Shown: one piece after another, positions 1 to 9,411 of the stretch
Layout of the letters: each line of letters starts with the position of its first letter
How positions within the stretch are numbered: the first letter of the stretch is position 1
Assembly: GCF_031843945.1 (NCBI RefSeq)
Contig: NZ_JAVTJJ010000001.1
Span: 434,001 to 498,000, forward strand
Direction of reading: 5' to 3'
DNA from: Paracidovorax sp031843945
GTDB taxonomy: Bacteria; Pseudomonadota; Gammaproteobacteria; Burkholderiales; Burkholderiaceae_C
DNA length: 64,000 bases
Notes under the pieces: generated by a model
Database searches by the model: none
Seen by the model: the letters and a program-made list of their open reading frames with translations, nothing else
What the model was told of the DNA's origin: nothing
Program-made: the position numbers and the translations under genes

Positions 1-1306
1 CCATCAGGCATGACACGCGGTGGGCCTCCCAGCGCTCCAGATCTTCTTCGCTCAGCGTGTGCGGAAAATTGCGCGCTCGGTAGCGCCAGACGAGCTCTTC
101 CAGTCGCTCGTCATCGAAGCCCGTTCGCGCCACGGCCAGCTTTTCCGGCGGCAGGGAGCGCAGGTGATTCAGGCGCCGGCGGTCTTCGTTGCCGACAAAA
201 CCACCGTACAGGTCCTGATCCACATCGGTCGCTGCAGCGCCATCCTGCGGCCGGGCGAATACTGCCGCCCAGATCGCCGTCAGATCGGGCAGTGACCGCG
301 CTGATTCAGCATGCGCAGCAGCACGCTCCAGGTCGATGCCCCAGCCCTCGGCGGTTTGCGCAGTCAGTGTGTTGACGTTGCCCACCACCATGGGCGACTT
401 GTTCAGGTGCACCGTCTTGACCGGCAAGCGCGTCATGCCTTCGGGCAGGTCGGCACTGCGGGTGAACATGCGCAGCCGAATGGTGTCTGCGTCGAGCAGC
501 GCCAGTTCGGCCGGGTCATGGGCCAAATCCCACGCGATCAGTTCGTTGCGATTGGTAGGGTGGCTGGCCAGCGGCCACATCACACCCAGGCAACCTCGCT
601 CGGGGGGGAACATGCCCGATACATGCAGGAAGGGTCGCGCGGTTTCGGCCGTGGCGGGCAGGCGCAGCTCCGCTGCCACCTTGTCTTTCTTGTGCAGGCT
701 CAGGGCGAAATCAAAGAGCTTTGGCTGCTGCTGGCGGATCAGGCGTGCCAGGGCGATGGTGGCACGCACATCGGACAAGGCGTCGTGCGCTGCTTCGTGG
801 ACCAGGCCATTGGCCTTTGACAGGTGTTCCAGCTTGAAGCTGGGCGAGCCATCTTCCTTGCGAGGCCATTCGATGCCCTGCGGACGCAGGGCATACGTCA
901 TGCGCACGACGTCCAGCAAGTCCCAGCGACCGCACTGGTTTTGCCATTCGCGGGCATACGGGTCCATCAGGTTGCGCCAGAACATGAAGCGGGTGATCTC
1001 GTCATCGAACCGAATGGTGTTGTAGCCCACGCCGATGGTGCCTGGCCTTGCCATTTCGGCTTCGATACGAGCGGCGAACTCGTGCTCTGGCAGTCCGCGC
1101 TCCAGGCAGACTTGTGGGGTGATGCCGGTGATCAGGCAGGACTCCGGGTCGGGCAGGTAGTCCGGCGCAGGCTGGCAATAAACCATCAGCGGATCGCCGA
1201 TTTCGTTGAGTTCGGCATCGGTGCGGATGCCGGCGAACTGCGCGGGACGGTCGCGCCGGGTGTTAGCACCAAAGGTTTCGTAGTCGTGCCAATAGAAGGT
1301 GTGCAT
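1..1306 (-). CDS. sbcB: Exodeoxyribonuclease I (3' end beyond window)
   Basis: This enzyme degrades single-stranded DNA 3' to 5' and acts in recombination and mismatch repair. About 435 residues are visible; E. coli SbcB has 475, so roughly the last 35-40 lie beyond the left edge. The N-terminus carries the family signature HDYETFG. All five DEDDh residues are in place: D8 and E10, D101 in GYNTIRFDDE, and H174 and D179 in HDALSDV. Each is exactly seven positions lower than in the E. coli enzyme. The stretch RWDLLDVVRMTYALRPQGI also matches the family closely. The ATG at 1306 fits the E. coli N-terminus. The gene is divergent from the lytic transglycosylase, with about 60 bases between them. 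Confidence 0.95.
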   Translation of the reverse strand, partial: MHTFYWHDYETFGANTRRDRPAQFAGIRTDAELNEIGDPLMVYCQPAPDYLPDPESCLITGITPQVCLERGLPEHEFAARIEAEMARPGTIGVGYNTIRFDDEITRFMFWRNLMDPYAREWQNQCGRWDLLDVVRMTYALRPQGIEWPRKEDGSPSFKLEHLSKANGLVHEAAHDALSDVRATIALARLIRQQQPKLFDFALSLHKKDKVAAELRLPATAETARPFLHVSGMFPPERGCLGVMWPLASHPTNRNELIAWDLAHDPAELALLDADTIRLRMFTRSADLPEGMTRLPVKTVHLNKSPMVVGNVNTLTAQTAEGWGIDLERAAAHAESARSLPDLTAIWAAVFARPQDGAAATDVDQDLYGGFVGNEDRRRLNHLRSLPPEKLAVARTGFDDERLEELVWRYRARNFPHTLSEEDLERWEAHRVSCLM

Positions 1307-1366
1307 GGGAATCGCTACCGCAGGAAACACAAAGCCGCAAGTATGCCGGGGCAACGACAATGGGGC

Positions 1367-2752
1367 ATGCACTCCAATTTGAACCGTGATTTCTCTTCGC
1401 GCGGTGCAGCAGCATGGCGCCTGTCCCCCTGGGCTGTGCCGCTGGCTTGCGTTGCATTGACTCTGGGCGGATGCGCGTCCACGCAGGCTCCGGGTGATCG
1501 GCCGGCAAGCACGCCAGCGACCGTCGCCACACCCTTGGCTCCGGCGCCGCAGCCGCCATTGACTGCGCCGCAAGCTGCCGCCACGGCACCTGCAGACCCA
1601 ACAGCATTTCCTTCCGCAGCCGACGAACAGGCAGCATTCGACGCGTGGATTACCGCGTTCAGCGCAGACGCCCTAGCCGCAGGCTTGCGTCCCGCCACGG
1701 TGAAGCAAACGCTGTCAGGTGTGCGCCTGCAGCCTCGAGTGATCGAGCTGGACCGCGCTCAGCCTGAATTCACGCGCACGCCCTGGGCTTATCTCGACAG
1801 TGCCGTCTCGGCCCAGCGCATCGCTGGCGGCCGGTCGAAACTGGCGGAAAACAATGCACCGCTGGCAGCAGCCGAAGCCCGTTATGGCGTGCCCGCCAGC
1901 GTCGTCACCGCCATCTGGGGCATGGAAAGCAACTACGGCGGCAATTTCGGCAGCTTCCGTGCAGTGGACGCACTGGCCACGCTGGCTTTCGAAGGCCGCC
2001 GACGCGAATGGGCGCGCAACGAACTGCTGGCGGTGTTGCGCATCGTGGATCAAGGCGACATCGCAGCGGGTCGCATGGTCGGCTCATGGGCCGGGGCAAT
2101 GGGGCACACACAATTCCTGCCGTCCGTATTTCTGGCGCACGCGGTCGACGCGGATGGCGACGGCCGCCGTGACATCTGGGGCAGCATTCCCGACGTCACT
2201 GCATCCACCGCGAACTACCTGGCCAGCGCCGGCTGGCGTCGTGGCGAGCCTTGGGGTGTCGAAGTGCAACTGCCGGCAGGTTTCGACCACAGCCGCGCGG
2301 AATTGACAATTCGGCAAGCCTCCGCCCAATGGGCTGCAGAAGGCGTGCAACCGATCGATGGGACGGCACTGCCTGCCTTCGATTCCGCGTCGGTGATCGC
2401 CCCTGCCGGTGCACGCGGGCCGGCATTTCTGATTGGGCCCAACTTCCGGGCCATCCTGCGCTACAACAACTCGGTGAACTACGCGCTGGGTGTCGGCTTG
2501 CTGGCCCGGCAGATCGACGGCGGTGCTGGCGTGCGCACAGCCTGGCCGCGTGATCTGCAGCCTTTGTCGCGCAGCCAGGTGCTGGAACTGCAAACCGCGC
2601 TCAACCAGCGCGGGTTCGACGCAGGCACTGCTGACGGAATTCTGGGCCCCGCCACCCGCGTAGGTTTGCGGAAGTTTCAGCAAAGCATGCAGCTGCCCGC
2701 TGACGGCTATCCGACGGTGGAACTGCTTCAGAAGCTCACCGCAACACCTTGA
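1367..2752 (+). CDS. Lytic murein transglycosylase, MltB/SLT_2 type, lipoprotein
   Basis: This is a periplasmic, probably outer-membrane-anchored, lytic transglycosylase that cleaves the MurNAc-GlcNAc bond of peptidoglycan. The 461-residue product starts with a signal peptide ending in the lipobox TLGGC (C36), followed by a Pro/Ala/Thr-rich linker. The MltB-like catalytic domain spans about residues 85-385, with the probable catalytic glutamate E187 in WGMESNYGG. A C-terminal peptidoglycan-binding domain of about 60 residues contains GTADGILGPATR. An in-frame ATG at 1343 would add eight residues. The frame stays open upstream to 824, but that part is antisense to sbcB and is not needed. The gene ends just before a strong bidirectional terminator shared with clpA. 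Confidence 0.88.
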   Translation: MHSNLNRDFSSRGAAAWRLSPWAVPLACVALTLGGCASTQAPGDRPASTPATVATPLAPAPQPPLTAPQAAATAPADPTAFPSAADEQAAFDAWITAFSADALAAGLRPATVKQTLSGVRLQPRVIELDRAQPEFTRTPWAYLDSAVSAQRIAGGRSKLAENNAPLAAAEARYGVPASVVTAIWGMESNYGGNFGSFRAVDALATLAFEGRRREWARNELLAVLRIVDQGDIAAGRMVGSWAGAMGHTQFLPSVFLAHAVDADGDGRRDIWGSIPDVTASTANYLASAGWRRGEPWGVEVQLPAGFDHSRAELTIRQASAQWAAEGVQPIDGTALPAFDSASVIAPAGARGPAFLIGPNFRAILRYNNSVNYALGVGLLARQIDGGAGVRTAWPRDLQPLSRSQVLELQTALNQRGFDAGTADGILGPATRVGLRKFQQSMQLPADGYPTVELLQKLTATP

Positions 2753-2763
2753 GCCATAGCAAT

Positions 2764-2799
2764 AAAAAACCCGCAGACTGCTAGGTCTGCGGGTTTTGG
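2764..2799. terminator. Bidirectional Rho-independent terminator between the transglycosylase gene and clpA
   Basis: A perfect 11-bp stem (AACCCGCAGAC with GTCTGCGGGTT) and a 6-base loop is flanked by an A-run on the left and TTTT on the right. It therefore terminates in both directions and separates the convergent transglycosylase and clpA genes. Confidence 0.9.
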
Positions 2800-2827
2800 G
2801 TTGAATCGCCTAGGGCCTGAAGCCAGT

Positions 2828-5179
2828 TCAGTCAGCGGTCGCCTCTTCCGGCTCTGTAGGCTCCGACTTGGCGGTGCGATCCCTCTTCGGCACGGGCTGA
2901 ATGTCGAGTTGCACTTCCGCCGTTTCCACACCCTTCTCGTCGGTCGTCAGATCCACATCCACCGTCAGGCGACCACCGTCGGTCAAGCGGCCAAACAGCA
3001 ACTCGTCGGCCAATGCACGGCGAATCATGTCCTGAATCAGGCGTTGCATGGGGCGGGCACCCATCAACGGATCGAAGCCCTTCTTCGCCAGGTGCTTGCG
3101 CAACTTGTCGGTGAAGGTCACTTCCACCTTCTTTTCCGACAATTGAGTTTCCAGTTGCAGCAGGAACTTGTCCACCACGCGCAGGATGACCTGCTCGTCG
3201 AGTGCCTTGAAGTTCACGATTGCATCCAGCCGATTGCGGAACTCGGGCGTGAAGAGGCGCTTGATGTCGCCCATCTCGTCGCCGGCCTGCCTTGGGTTGG
3301 TAAAGCCGATCGTGGCCTTGTTCATGGTCTCGGCACCCGCATTGGTCGTCATGATGAGAATGACGTTGCGGAAGTCGGCCTTGCGCCCGTTGTTGTCCGT
3401 CAGCGTGCCATGGTCCATCACCTGCAGCAGCACGTTGAAGATGTCCGGATGGGCCTTCTCGATCTCGTCGAGCAGCAACACGGCGTGTGGCTTCTTGGTG
3501 ACCGCCTCGGTTAGCAAGCCGCCTTGGTCGAAGCCCACATAGCCGGGAGGTGCGCCTATCAGACGACTGACCGCGTGACGCTCCATGTACTCCGACATGT
3601 CGAAACGAATCAGCTCTATGCCCATGATGTAGGCCAGCTGCTTCGCTGCTTCGGTCTTGCCAACGCCCGTAGGACCGCTAAAGAGGAACGAACCGATGGG
3701 CTTGTCCCCCTTACCAAGGCCAGAGCGCGCCATCTTCACGGCGGAGGCCAGCACTTCGAGCGCCTTGTCCTGCCCGAACACCACGCTCTTCAAGTCGCGC
3801 TCGATGGTCTGCAGCTTGCTGCGGTCATCGTTGGACACGTTCGCGGGCGGAATGCGCGCGATCTTGGCCACGATCTCCTCGATCTCGGCCTTGCCGATGG
3901 TCTTCTTACGCTTGCTTGCCACCAAAATGCGCTGCGCTGCGCCGGCTTCGTCGATCACGTCAATGGCCTTGTCGGGCAGGTGGCGGTCGTTGATGTACTT
4001 GGCCGACAGCTCCGCTGCGGCCTGCAGGGCAGCCGCAGCGTACTTGACGCTGTGGTGTTCTTCGAAACGACTCTTCAGCCCCTTCAGAATGTCGATCGTT
4101 TCTTGCACCGTCGGCTCGACCACGTCGACCTTCTGAAAACGGCGTGACAGAGCAGCATCCTTTTCAAAGATGCCACGGTATTCGGTGAACGTGGTGGCGC
4201 CGATGCACTTGAGCTGGCCACTGGACAGTGCCGGCTTGAGCAAGTTGGAAGCGTCAAGGGTGCCGCCAGACGCAGCGCCGGCGCCGATCAGGGTGTGAAT
4301 CTCGTCGATGAACAACACCGCATGCGGCTTGTCCTTGAGCGACTTGAGCACGCCCTTCAGACGCTGTTCGAAATCACCGCGGTATTTGGTGCCCGCCAGC
4401 AACGCCCCCATGTCGAGCGAATAGACGACCGCTTCGGCCAGAATCTCGGGCACATCGTTCTGCGTGATGCGCCATGCCAAGCCTTCAGCGATGGCCGTCT
4501 TGCCCACACCGGCTTCACCCACCAGCAGCGGATTGTTCTTGCGTCGACGGCACAGGATCTGAATCGTGCGCTCGACTTCGTAATGACGGCCGATCAACGG
4601 ATCGATCTTTCCGTCCTTAGCAGCTTGGTTCAGATTCTGGGTGTACTGCTCCAGCGGCGAGGCTTTCTCGTTGCGCTCACCTGCATTGCCGCCCTCTTCA
4701 CCCTCCGACGGGTTGTCGGCCTTGGCAGGCTCCGGTGGCTCGCCCTTCTTGATGCCGTGCGCGATGAAGTTCACGACGTCCAGGCGCGTGACTCCCTGCT
4801 GATGCAGGTAATACACCGCGTGGGAATCCTTCTCACCGAAGATGGCCACAAGTACGTTGGCACCAGTGACTTCCTTCTTGCCATTGCCTGTGGACTGCAC
4901 GTGCATGATGGCGCGTTGGATCACGCGTTGAAACCCCAGCGTCGGCTGGGTGTCGACCTCGTCGGCACCCGCCACCTGGGGCGTGTTGTCCTTGATGAAA
5001 TTCGATAACGACGCACGAAGGTCGTCAATGTTGGCCGAACAAGCGCGTAGCACCTCTGCGGCGCTCGGGTTGTCGAGAAGTGCGAGCAGCAGGTGTTCCA
5101 CGGTAATGAATTCGTGGCGTTGCTGGCGGGCCTCGACAAAGGCCATGTGCAAGCTGACTTCCAGTTCCTGGGCAATCAT
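2828..5179 (-). CDS. clpA: ATP-dependent Clp protease, ATPase subunit ClpA
   Basis: ClpA is a hexameric AAA+ unfoldase that feeds substrates to ClpP and takes N-degron substrates from ClpS. The 783-residue protein has the Clp N-domain repeats (about 1-140). AAA module 1 has Walker A GEAGVGKT (221-228) and Walker B FIDEIH (290-295). AAA module 2 has Walker A GPTGVGKT (502-509). The ClpP-docking loop is present as TIGF. The C-terminus is about 25 residues longer than in E. coli and is acidic. The ATG at 5179 is preceded by AAGGAG at good spacing. clpS lies directly upstream on the same strand, about 57 bases away, the standard clpS-clpA arrangement. clpP is not in the window. Confidence 0.97.
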   Translation of the reverse strand: MIAQELEVSLHMAFVEARQQRHEFITVEHLLLALLDNPSAAEVLRACSANIDDLRASLSNFIKDNTPQVAGADEVDTQPTLGFQRVIQRAIMHVQSTGNGKKEVTGANVLVAIFGEKDSHAVYYLHQQGVTRLDVVNFIAHGIKKGEPPEPAKADNPSEGEEGGNAGERNEKASPLEQYTQNLNQAAKDGKIDPLIGRHYEVERTIQILCRRRKNNPLLVGEAGVGKTAIAEGLAWRITQNDVPEILAEAVVYSLDMGALLAGTKYRGDFEQRLKGVLKSLKDKPHAVLFIDEIHTLIGAGAASGGTLDASNLLKPALSSGQLKCIGATTFTEYRGIFEKDAALSRRFQKVDVVEPTVQETIDILKGLKSRFEEHHSVKYAAAALQAAAELSAKYINDRHLPDKAIDVIDEAGAAQRILVASKRKKTIGKAEIEEIVAKIARIPPANVSNDDRSKLQTIERDLKSVVFGQDKALEVLASAVKMARSGLGKGDKPIGSFLFSGPTGVGKTEAAKQLAYIMGIELIRFDMSEYMERHAVSRLIGAPPGYVGFDQGGLLTEAVTKKPHAVLLLDEIEKAHPDIFNVLLQVMDHGTLTDNNGRKADFRNVILIMTTNAGAETMNKATIGFTNPRQAGDEMGDIKRLFTPEFRNRLDAIVNFKALDEQVILRVVDKFLLQLETQLSEKKVEVTFTDKLRKHLAKKGFDPLMGARPMQRLIQDMIRRALADELLFGRLTDGGRLTVDVDLTTDEKGVETAEVQLDIQPVPKRDRTAKSEPTEPEEATAD

Positions 5180-5236
5180 GTGAACTCCTTTGTGCTTGCT
5201 TGGAAGGGATTACTGTAGATCGGGATCAAAAGCCAT

Positions 5237-5596
5237 TTATTCAACAGGTTCACTCACGCATTGAAGTGGGTGGCCTGCCTTGTGTGCGGCTTCGAATACC
5301 TGGTCGACCTTGGTAGCAGCAACGTCGCGAGAATACACACCGCATACGCATTTGCCGTCCAGGTGGATCTTCAACATGATCTGGGTCGCAGCCTCTCGAT
5401 CCTTGCTGAAAAATTCCTGCAGAACAACGATCACGAACTCCATCGGCGTGTAGTCGTCGTTGAGCATCACCACCTGGAACATCTGGGGAGGCTGCGTGCG
5501 CTGCGCGCGGCGCTCCAGCACCACCGATCCACCGTCGTCCCGTGCAGGTGCTCGGGTCGGTGGGGCAGGTGTCTTAAAGGGTGGTTTGGTTGCCAT
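5237..5596 (-). CDS. clpS: ATP-dependent Clp protease adaptor ClpS
   Basis: ClpS recognises proteins with destabilising N-terminal residues and hands them to ClpA. The 119-residue product has a disordered Pro/Arg-rich N-terminal extension, then the ClpS fold. The N-degron pocket is visible as NDDYTPMEFV (N46, D47, D48) and H78 in the segment LKIHLDGK. CGVYSRDVA and a C-terminal HPLQC match the family. I chose the ATG at 5596; ATG codons at 5605 and 5641 are in frame but add unlikely sequence, and none has a strong ribosome-binding site. It is probably co-transcribed with clpA. Confidence 0.94.
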   Translation of the reverse strand: MATKPPFKTPAPPTRAPARDDGGSVVLERRAQRTQPPQMFQVVMLNDDYTPMEFVIVVLQEFFSKDREAATQIMLKIHLDGKCVCGVYSRDVAATKVDQVFEAAHKAGHPLQCVSEPVE

Positions 5597-5671
5597 GAAT
5601 TTCATTCTAGCGAGCCGAGCCGGTCGGCACAGCCTGATCAATCTGGTGTTACACCCGCTTTTTTCAAGCGA

Positions 5672-8600
5672 TCAGCCAGCGTCATATACGACCAAAACCG
5701 TTCCACTGCCGGCCTGAGCGCTCCAAGCAGCCAACGCCGCGTCGGATGGAAAGAACCGGCTGGACTCGCCCAATTGCAGCTCTGCCGTCGCCGCGCCCTG
5801 CTCTGCCCTGCACCGCACGCCCATGCGCACCCGCAAACCGTGCACCAAGACGTCGCCATGCTCGGTTTCTTCGCGCTTGGCAGGAAACTCACGCACCAGC
5901 CGGTTCACATCGGGTACCGAATCGCCCACCGCCACCTGAAGGTATCGGCCGTACTTCGCCCGGGCAGCGGCCAGATCCCAAGCCTGTTGCACCTTCACGC
6001 GCAATCCGCCGCTGAAGTGGTCGATCTGCACTCGGCCGCTGATCACGACAAATTCATCGTCTTTCAAGACGTCGCGGTACGTGTTCAGCACGCCTTCGTC
6101 GGCGGAGGCTTCGATGGTGGCGGATTTGTCGTCCAGTTTGAACAGCGCCAGTTTGCCGCGCTGGCCGTTGATGACCCTCAGGTCACTCACGATGCCTGCC
6201 AGGATCTGCGGCTCACGGCTGTCACCCAACTCCTCGACCTTGGTGCGCACAAAGCGGCGCACTTCGAGCGCCACCTCATCAAACAGGTGGCCCGACAGGT
6301 AGTAGCCGATGGCGGTTTTTTCCTGGGTCAACCGCTCCTTGATGCCCCAGGGAGTCACATCGACCAAGTCGGGCTCCTGCGTGCTGGAGCCATGGGCGTC
6401 GTCTCCCATCATGTCGAACAACCCGCCCTGGTTCACGTTGGCATGCGTGGCGGCGGAAAAATCGAATGCGCGATCGAGCGACGCCGACAAGGCGGCGCGG
6501 TTCATCTGCAGCGCATCGAACGCCCCCGCCTTGATCAACGCATCCACCGTGCGCTTGTTAATGCGCGCCCGGTCGACACGAACGCAGAAGTCGAACAGGC
6601 TCGTGAACGGGCCCACGGTGCCGCCATGCGCGCCTTCGCCACGGCCTTCTCGGGCCGCGATGATGGCTTCGATGGCCTGCTGGCCCGTGCCCTTGATGGC
6701 GCCCAACCCGTAGCGAATGACCTTATCGGTGACCGGCTCGAACCGGTACCTGCCTCTGTTCACGTCAGGTGGCTCGAACGACAGGCCCATCTTCAGGGCG
6801 TCTTCGTACAAGACCTTCAGCTTGTCGGTATCGTCCATTTCCACGGTCATGTTGGCGCAGAAAAATTCCGCCGTGAAATGCACCTTCAGCCAGCCCGTGT
6901 GATACGCCAGCAACGAGTAGGCGGCGGCGTGCGACTTGTTGAAGCCGTAGCCCGCGAACTTCTCCATCAGGTCGAACACCTCGTCGGCTTTGTCCTGACC
7001 GATGCCCTTTTCTGCCGCGCCCTTGCGGAAGATCTCGCGGTGCTCGGCCATCTCCTCGGCCTTCTTCTTGCCCATGGCGCGGCGCAGCATGTCGGCTCCA
7101 CCCAGGCTGTAGCCACCCAGCACCTGTGCGGTCTGCATCACCTGTTCCTGGTAGACCATGATTCCGTAGGTTTCGGACAACACAGGCTCGACCAAGGGGT
7201 GGGGGTACTCCACCGGCTCCTTGCCGTGCTTGCGGTTCACGAAGGTCGGAATCAGGTCCATCGGGCCCGGCCGATAGAGAGCGTTCAGCGCGATCAGGTC
7301 TTCCAGCCGGCTGGGCTTGGCCTCGCGCAGCATGCCCTGCATGCCGCGGGATTCAAACTGGAACACGGCCTCGGTCTTACCCTCGGAAAACAGGCGATAT
7401 GTGGGTGCATCGTCGAGCGGGATGGTTTCATAGGTGAAGTTTTCCCGCCCCTTGTGCCGCTGAACGATGAATTCGCGCGCAATTTCAAGGATGGTGAGGG
7501 TGGCCAAGCCCAAGAAGTCAAACTTCACCAGGCCGATGGCCTCGACATCATCCTTGTCGTACTGGCTCACCGCCGACTCGCTACCAGGCTGTTGGTACAG
7601 CGGGCAGAAGTCCGTGAGCTTGCCAGGTGCGATCAACACGCCGCCCGCGTGCATGCCGATGTTTCGGGTCATGCCCTCGAGCTTTTGCGCCATCTCGATG
7701 ATCGTGCGAACGTCTTCCTCCTTGCGCACGCGTTCGTACAGCATGGGCTCGAGCTCCAACGCGTAGTTGTTTTTATCGCCCTCCTTCTTCACCTCGGGCG
7801 GATAGGCCAGGGTGTACGACATGCCTGGTTTGCCCGGCACCAGCTTGGAAATGCCATCGCAGAAGGTGTAGCTCATGTCCATCACCCGGCCCACGTCGCG
7901 AATGGCGGCCTTGGCGGCGAGCGTTCCGAAGGTGGCAATCTGGCTCACGGCGTTCTTCCCGTACTTGTCCTTCACGTAATCGATCACACGATCCCGATTG
8001 GACTGGCAGAAATCGATGTCGAAGTCGGGCATGGACACCCGCTCCGGGTTCAGGAACCGCTCGAACAGCAGGTTGTATTGCAGCGGATCCAGATCAGTAA
8101 TCTTGAGCGCATAGGCCACCAGTGAACCAGCGCCCGACCCCCGCCCAGGTCCCACCGGACAACCATTGCTTTTCGCCCACTGAATGAAGTCACCCACGAT
8201 CAGGAAATATCCAGGGAAGCCCATCTTGAGAATGGTGCCCAGTTCGAACTCCAGGCGTTCCACGTACCGGGGGCGTTGCGCGTCGCGTTCCGTTTCTTTG
8301 GTGAAAAGCTGAACCAGCCGCTCTTCCAGCCCCTGAAATGACGCGTAGCGGAAATACTCGTCGATCGGCATGCCGTTGGGCGTGGGAAAGTCAGGCAGCC
8401 GAGGCTTGCCCAGCACCAGTGTCAGATTGCAGCGCTTTGCAATCTCCAGTGTGTTGGCGATGGCCGATGGCACGTCGGCGAAGAGTGCCTGCATCTCGGC
8501 GCTCGACTTGAAATACTGCTCACGCGTGAATTTGCGTACCCGGCGCTGATTGGCCAGAATTTCGCCTTCGGCAATGCAGATGCGCGCTTCATGCGCCTCG

Positions 8601-9211
8601 TAATCCTCGGCCACGGCAAATTGCACCGGGTGCGTGGCCACCACAGGCAGGTTCAGCCGCGCGGCCAGTTGGACAGCTGCAATCACATGCGCCTCGTCGT
8701 CAACCCGGCCGGCGCGTTGGATTTCCATGTAGAACCGATGCGGAAACGTGCCCGCCAATTCCAGCGCCATATCGGCCGCGCCTGCATCGTCGCCTCGCAT
8801 CAGCGCCTGGCCAACGGGCCCGGCCTGCGCACCTGCCAGCACGATCAGGCCGGCATTCAGCTCGCGCAGCCATTCCCAGGTGCACACAGGCAAGTGCTTC
8901 ACCACGTTGCGCGTCCACGCACGGGCCAGCAACTCCGACAGATTGAGGTAGCCCTGCATGTTCTGCACCAGCACCACCAACCGGCAGGGTGCCGCGGTCG
9001 ACGAGGGAACGTAGATCTCAGCGCCCAGCAAAGGCTTCACGCCCTTGCCACGGGTTTCCTTGTAGAACTTGATGGCACCGAACAGATTGTTCAGGTCGGT
9101 AATGGCCAGCGCAGGCTGGCCGTCTTTGGCGGCGGCCTTCGCCACCTCGTCAATACGGTTGGTGCCGTCGACGACGGAAAATTCGGTGTGCAGGCGCAAG
9201 TGAACAAACAT
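5672..9211 (-). CDS. dnaE: DNA polymerase III subunit alpha
   Basis: This is the replicative polymerase catalytic subunit. The 1179-residue protein (E. coli 1160) begins with the PHP domain (HLRLHTEFSVVDG). The family-C palm follows, with the metal-binding pair in MPDFDIDF near residue 395 and the GPGRGSGAGSLV loop. Tandem HhH and OB-fold regions come next (ALYRPGPMDLIP, MRRAMGKKK, YGFNKSHAAAYS). No 3'-5' exonuclease domain is present, as expected for DnaE1. The ATG at 9211 gives the canonical start; the frame is open 66 codons further upstream but with no family resemblance. There is no Shine-Dalgarno, and a TACAAT box lies 6 bases upstream of the ATG, so the mRNA may be leaderless. Confidence 0.97.
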   Translation of the reverse strand: MFVHLRLHTEFSVVDGTNRIDEVAKAAAKDGQPALAITDLNNLFGAIKFYKETRGKGVKPLLGAEIYVPSSTAAPCRLVVLVQNMQGYLNLSELLARAWTRNVVKHLPVCTWEWLRELNAGLIVLAGAQAGPVGQALMRGDDAGAADMALELAGTFPHRFYMEIQRAGRVDDEAHVIAAVQLAARLNLPVVATHPVQFAVAEDYEAHEARICIAEGEILANQRRVRKFTREQYFKSSAEMQALFADVPSAIANTLEIAKRCNLTLVLGKPRLPDFPTPNGMPIDEYFRYASFQGLEERLVQLFTKETERDAQRPRYVERLEFELGTILKMGFPGYFLIVGDFIQWAKSNGCPVGPGRGSGAGSLVAYALKITDLDPLQYNLLFERFLNPERVSMPDFDIDFCQSNRDRVIDYVKDKYGKNAVSQIATFGTLAAKAAIRDVGRVMDMSYTFCDGISKLVPGKPGMSYTLAYPPEVKKEGDKNNYALELEPMLYERVRKEEDVRTIIEMAQKLEGMTRNIGMHAGGVLIAPGKLTDFCPLYQQPGSESAVSQYDKDDVEAIGLVKFDFLGLATLTILEIAREFIVQRHKGRENFTYETIPLDDAPTYRLFSEGKTEAVFQFESRGMQGMLREAKPSRLEDLIALNALYRPGPMDLIPTFVNRKHGKEPVEYPHPLVEPVLSETYGIMVYQEQVMQTAQVLGGYSLGGADMLRRAMGKKKAEEMAEHREIFRKGAAEKGIGQDKADEVFDLMEKFAGYGFNKSHAAAYSLLAYHTGWLKVHFTAEFFCANMTVEMDDTDKLKVLYEDALKMGLSFEPPDVNRGRYRFEPVTDKVIRYGLGAIKGTGQQAIEAIIAAREGRGEGAHGGTVGPFTSLFDFCVRVDRARINKRTVDALIKAGAFDALQMNRAALSASLDRAFDFSAATHANVNQGGLFDMMGDDAHGSSTQEPDLVDVTPWGIKERLTQEKTAIGYYLSGHLFDEVALEVRRFVRTKVEELGDSREPQILAGIVSDLRVINGQRGKLALFKLDDKSATIEASADEGVLNTYRDVLKDDEFVVISGRVQIDHFSGGLRVKVQQAWDLAAARAKYGRYLQVAVGDSVPDVNRLVREFPAKREETEHGDVLVHGLRVRMGVRCRAEQGAATAELQLGESSRFFPSDAALAAWSAQAGSGTVLVVYDAG

Positions 9212-9216
9212 GCCGG

Positions 9217-9296
9217 CATTGTAGAAAGCTGGCGAATCAGATCGCGCGGCATGGATGCTGGCCGGACGTGCCCCACCTGCCTGGCTCGCTACAATG
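9217..9296. promoter_or_regulatory. Divergent dnaE/bamD promoter region with two TACAAT boxes
   Basis: The gap between dnaE and bamD contains CTACAATGCC twice: on the minus strand with TACAAT at 9223-9218, and on the plus strand with TACAAT at 9290-9295. Both look like sigma-70 -10 elements facing outward. No convincing -35 is visible for either. The minus-strand box would place the transcription start at or next to the dnaE ATG. Confidence 0.4.
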
Positions 9297-9411
9297 CCCG
9301 TTTTAGCGCTCGGGTGGCGCACGGCAGGTGTTCCTGTCGCCGGCCCACGGCCCCGCCCGCACAACGCCCGAGTCCATGACGACGAGTCCTCTCTGCCAGA
9401 AAGCCGCACCC

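Noticed and set aside
5261..8125. A 954-codon open frame on the plus strand, antisense to clpS and dnaE
   Set aside because: Its product is Leu/His/Val/Gln-rich without domains, as expected from the complement of GC-rich coding sequence. The minus-strand dnaE is unmistakable.
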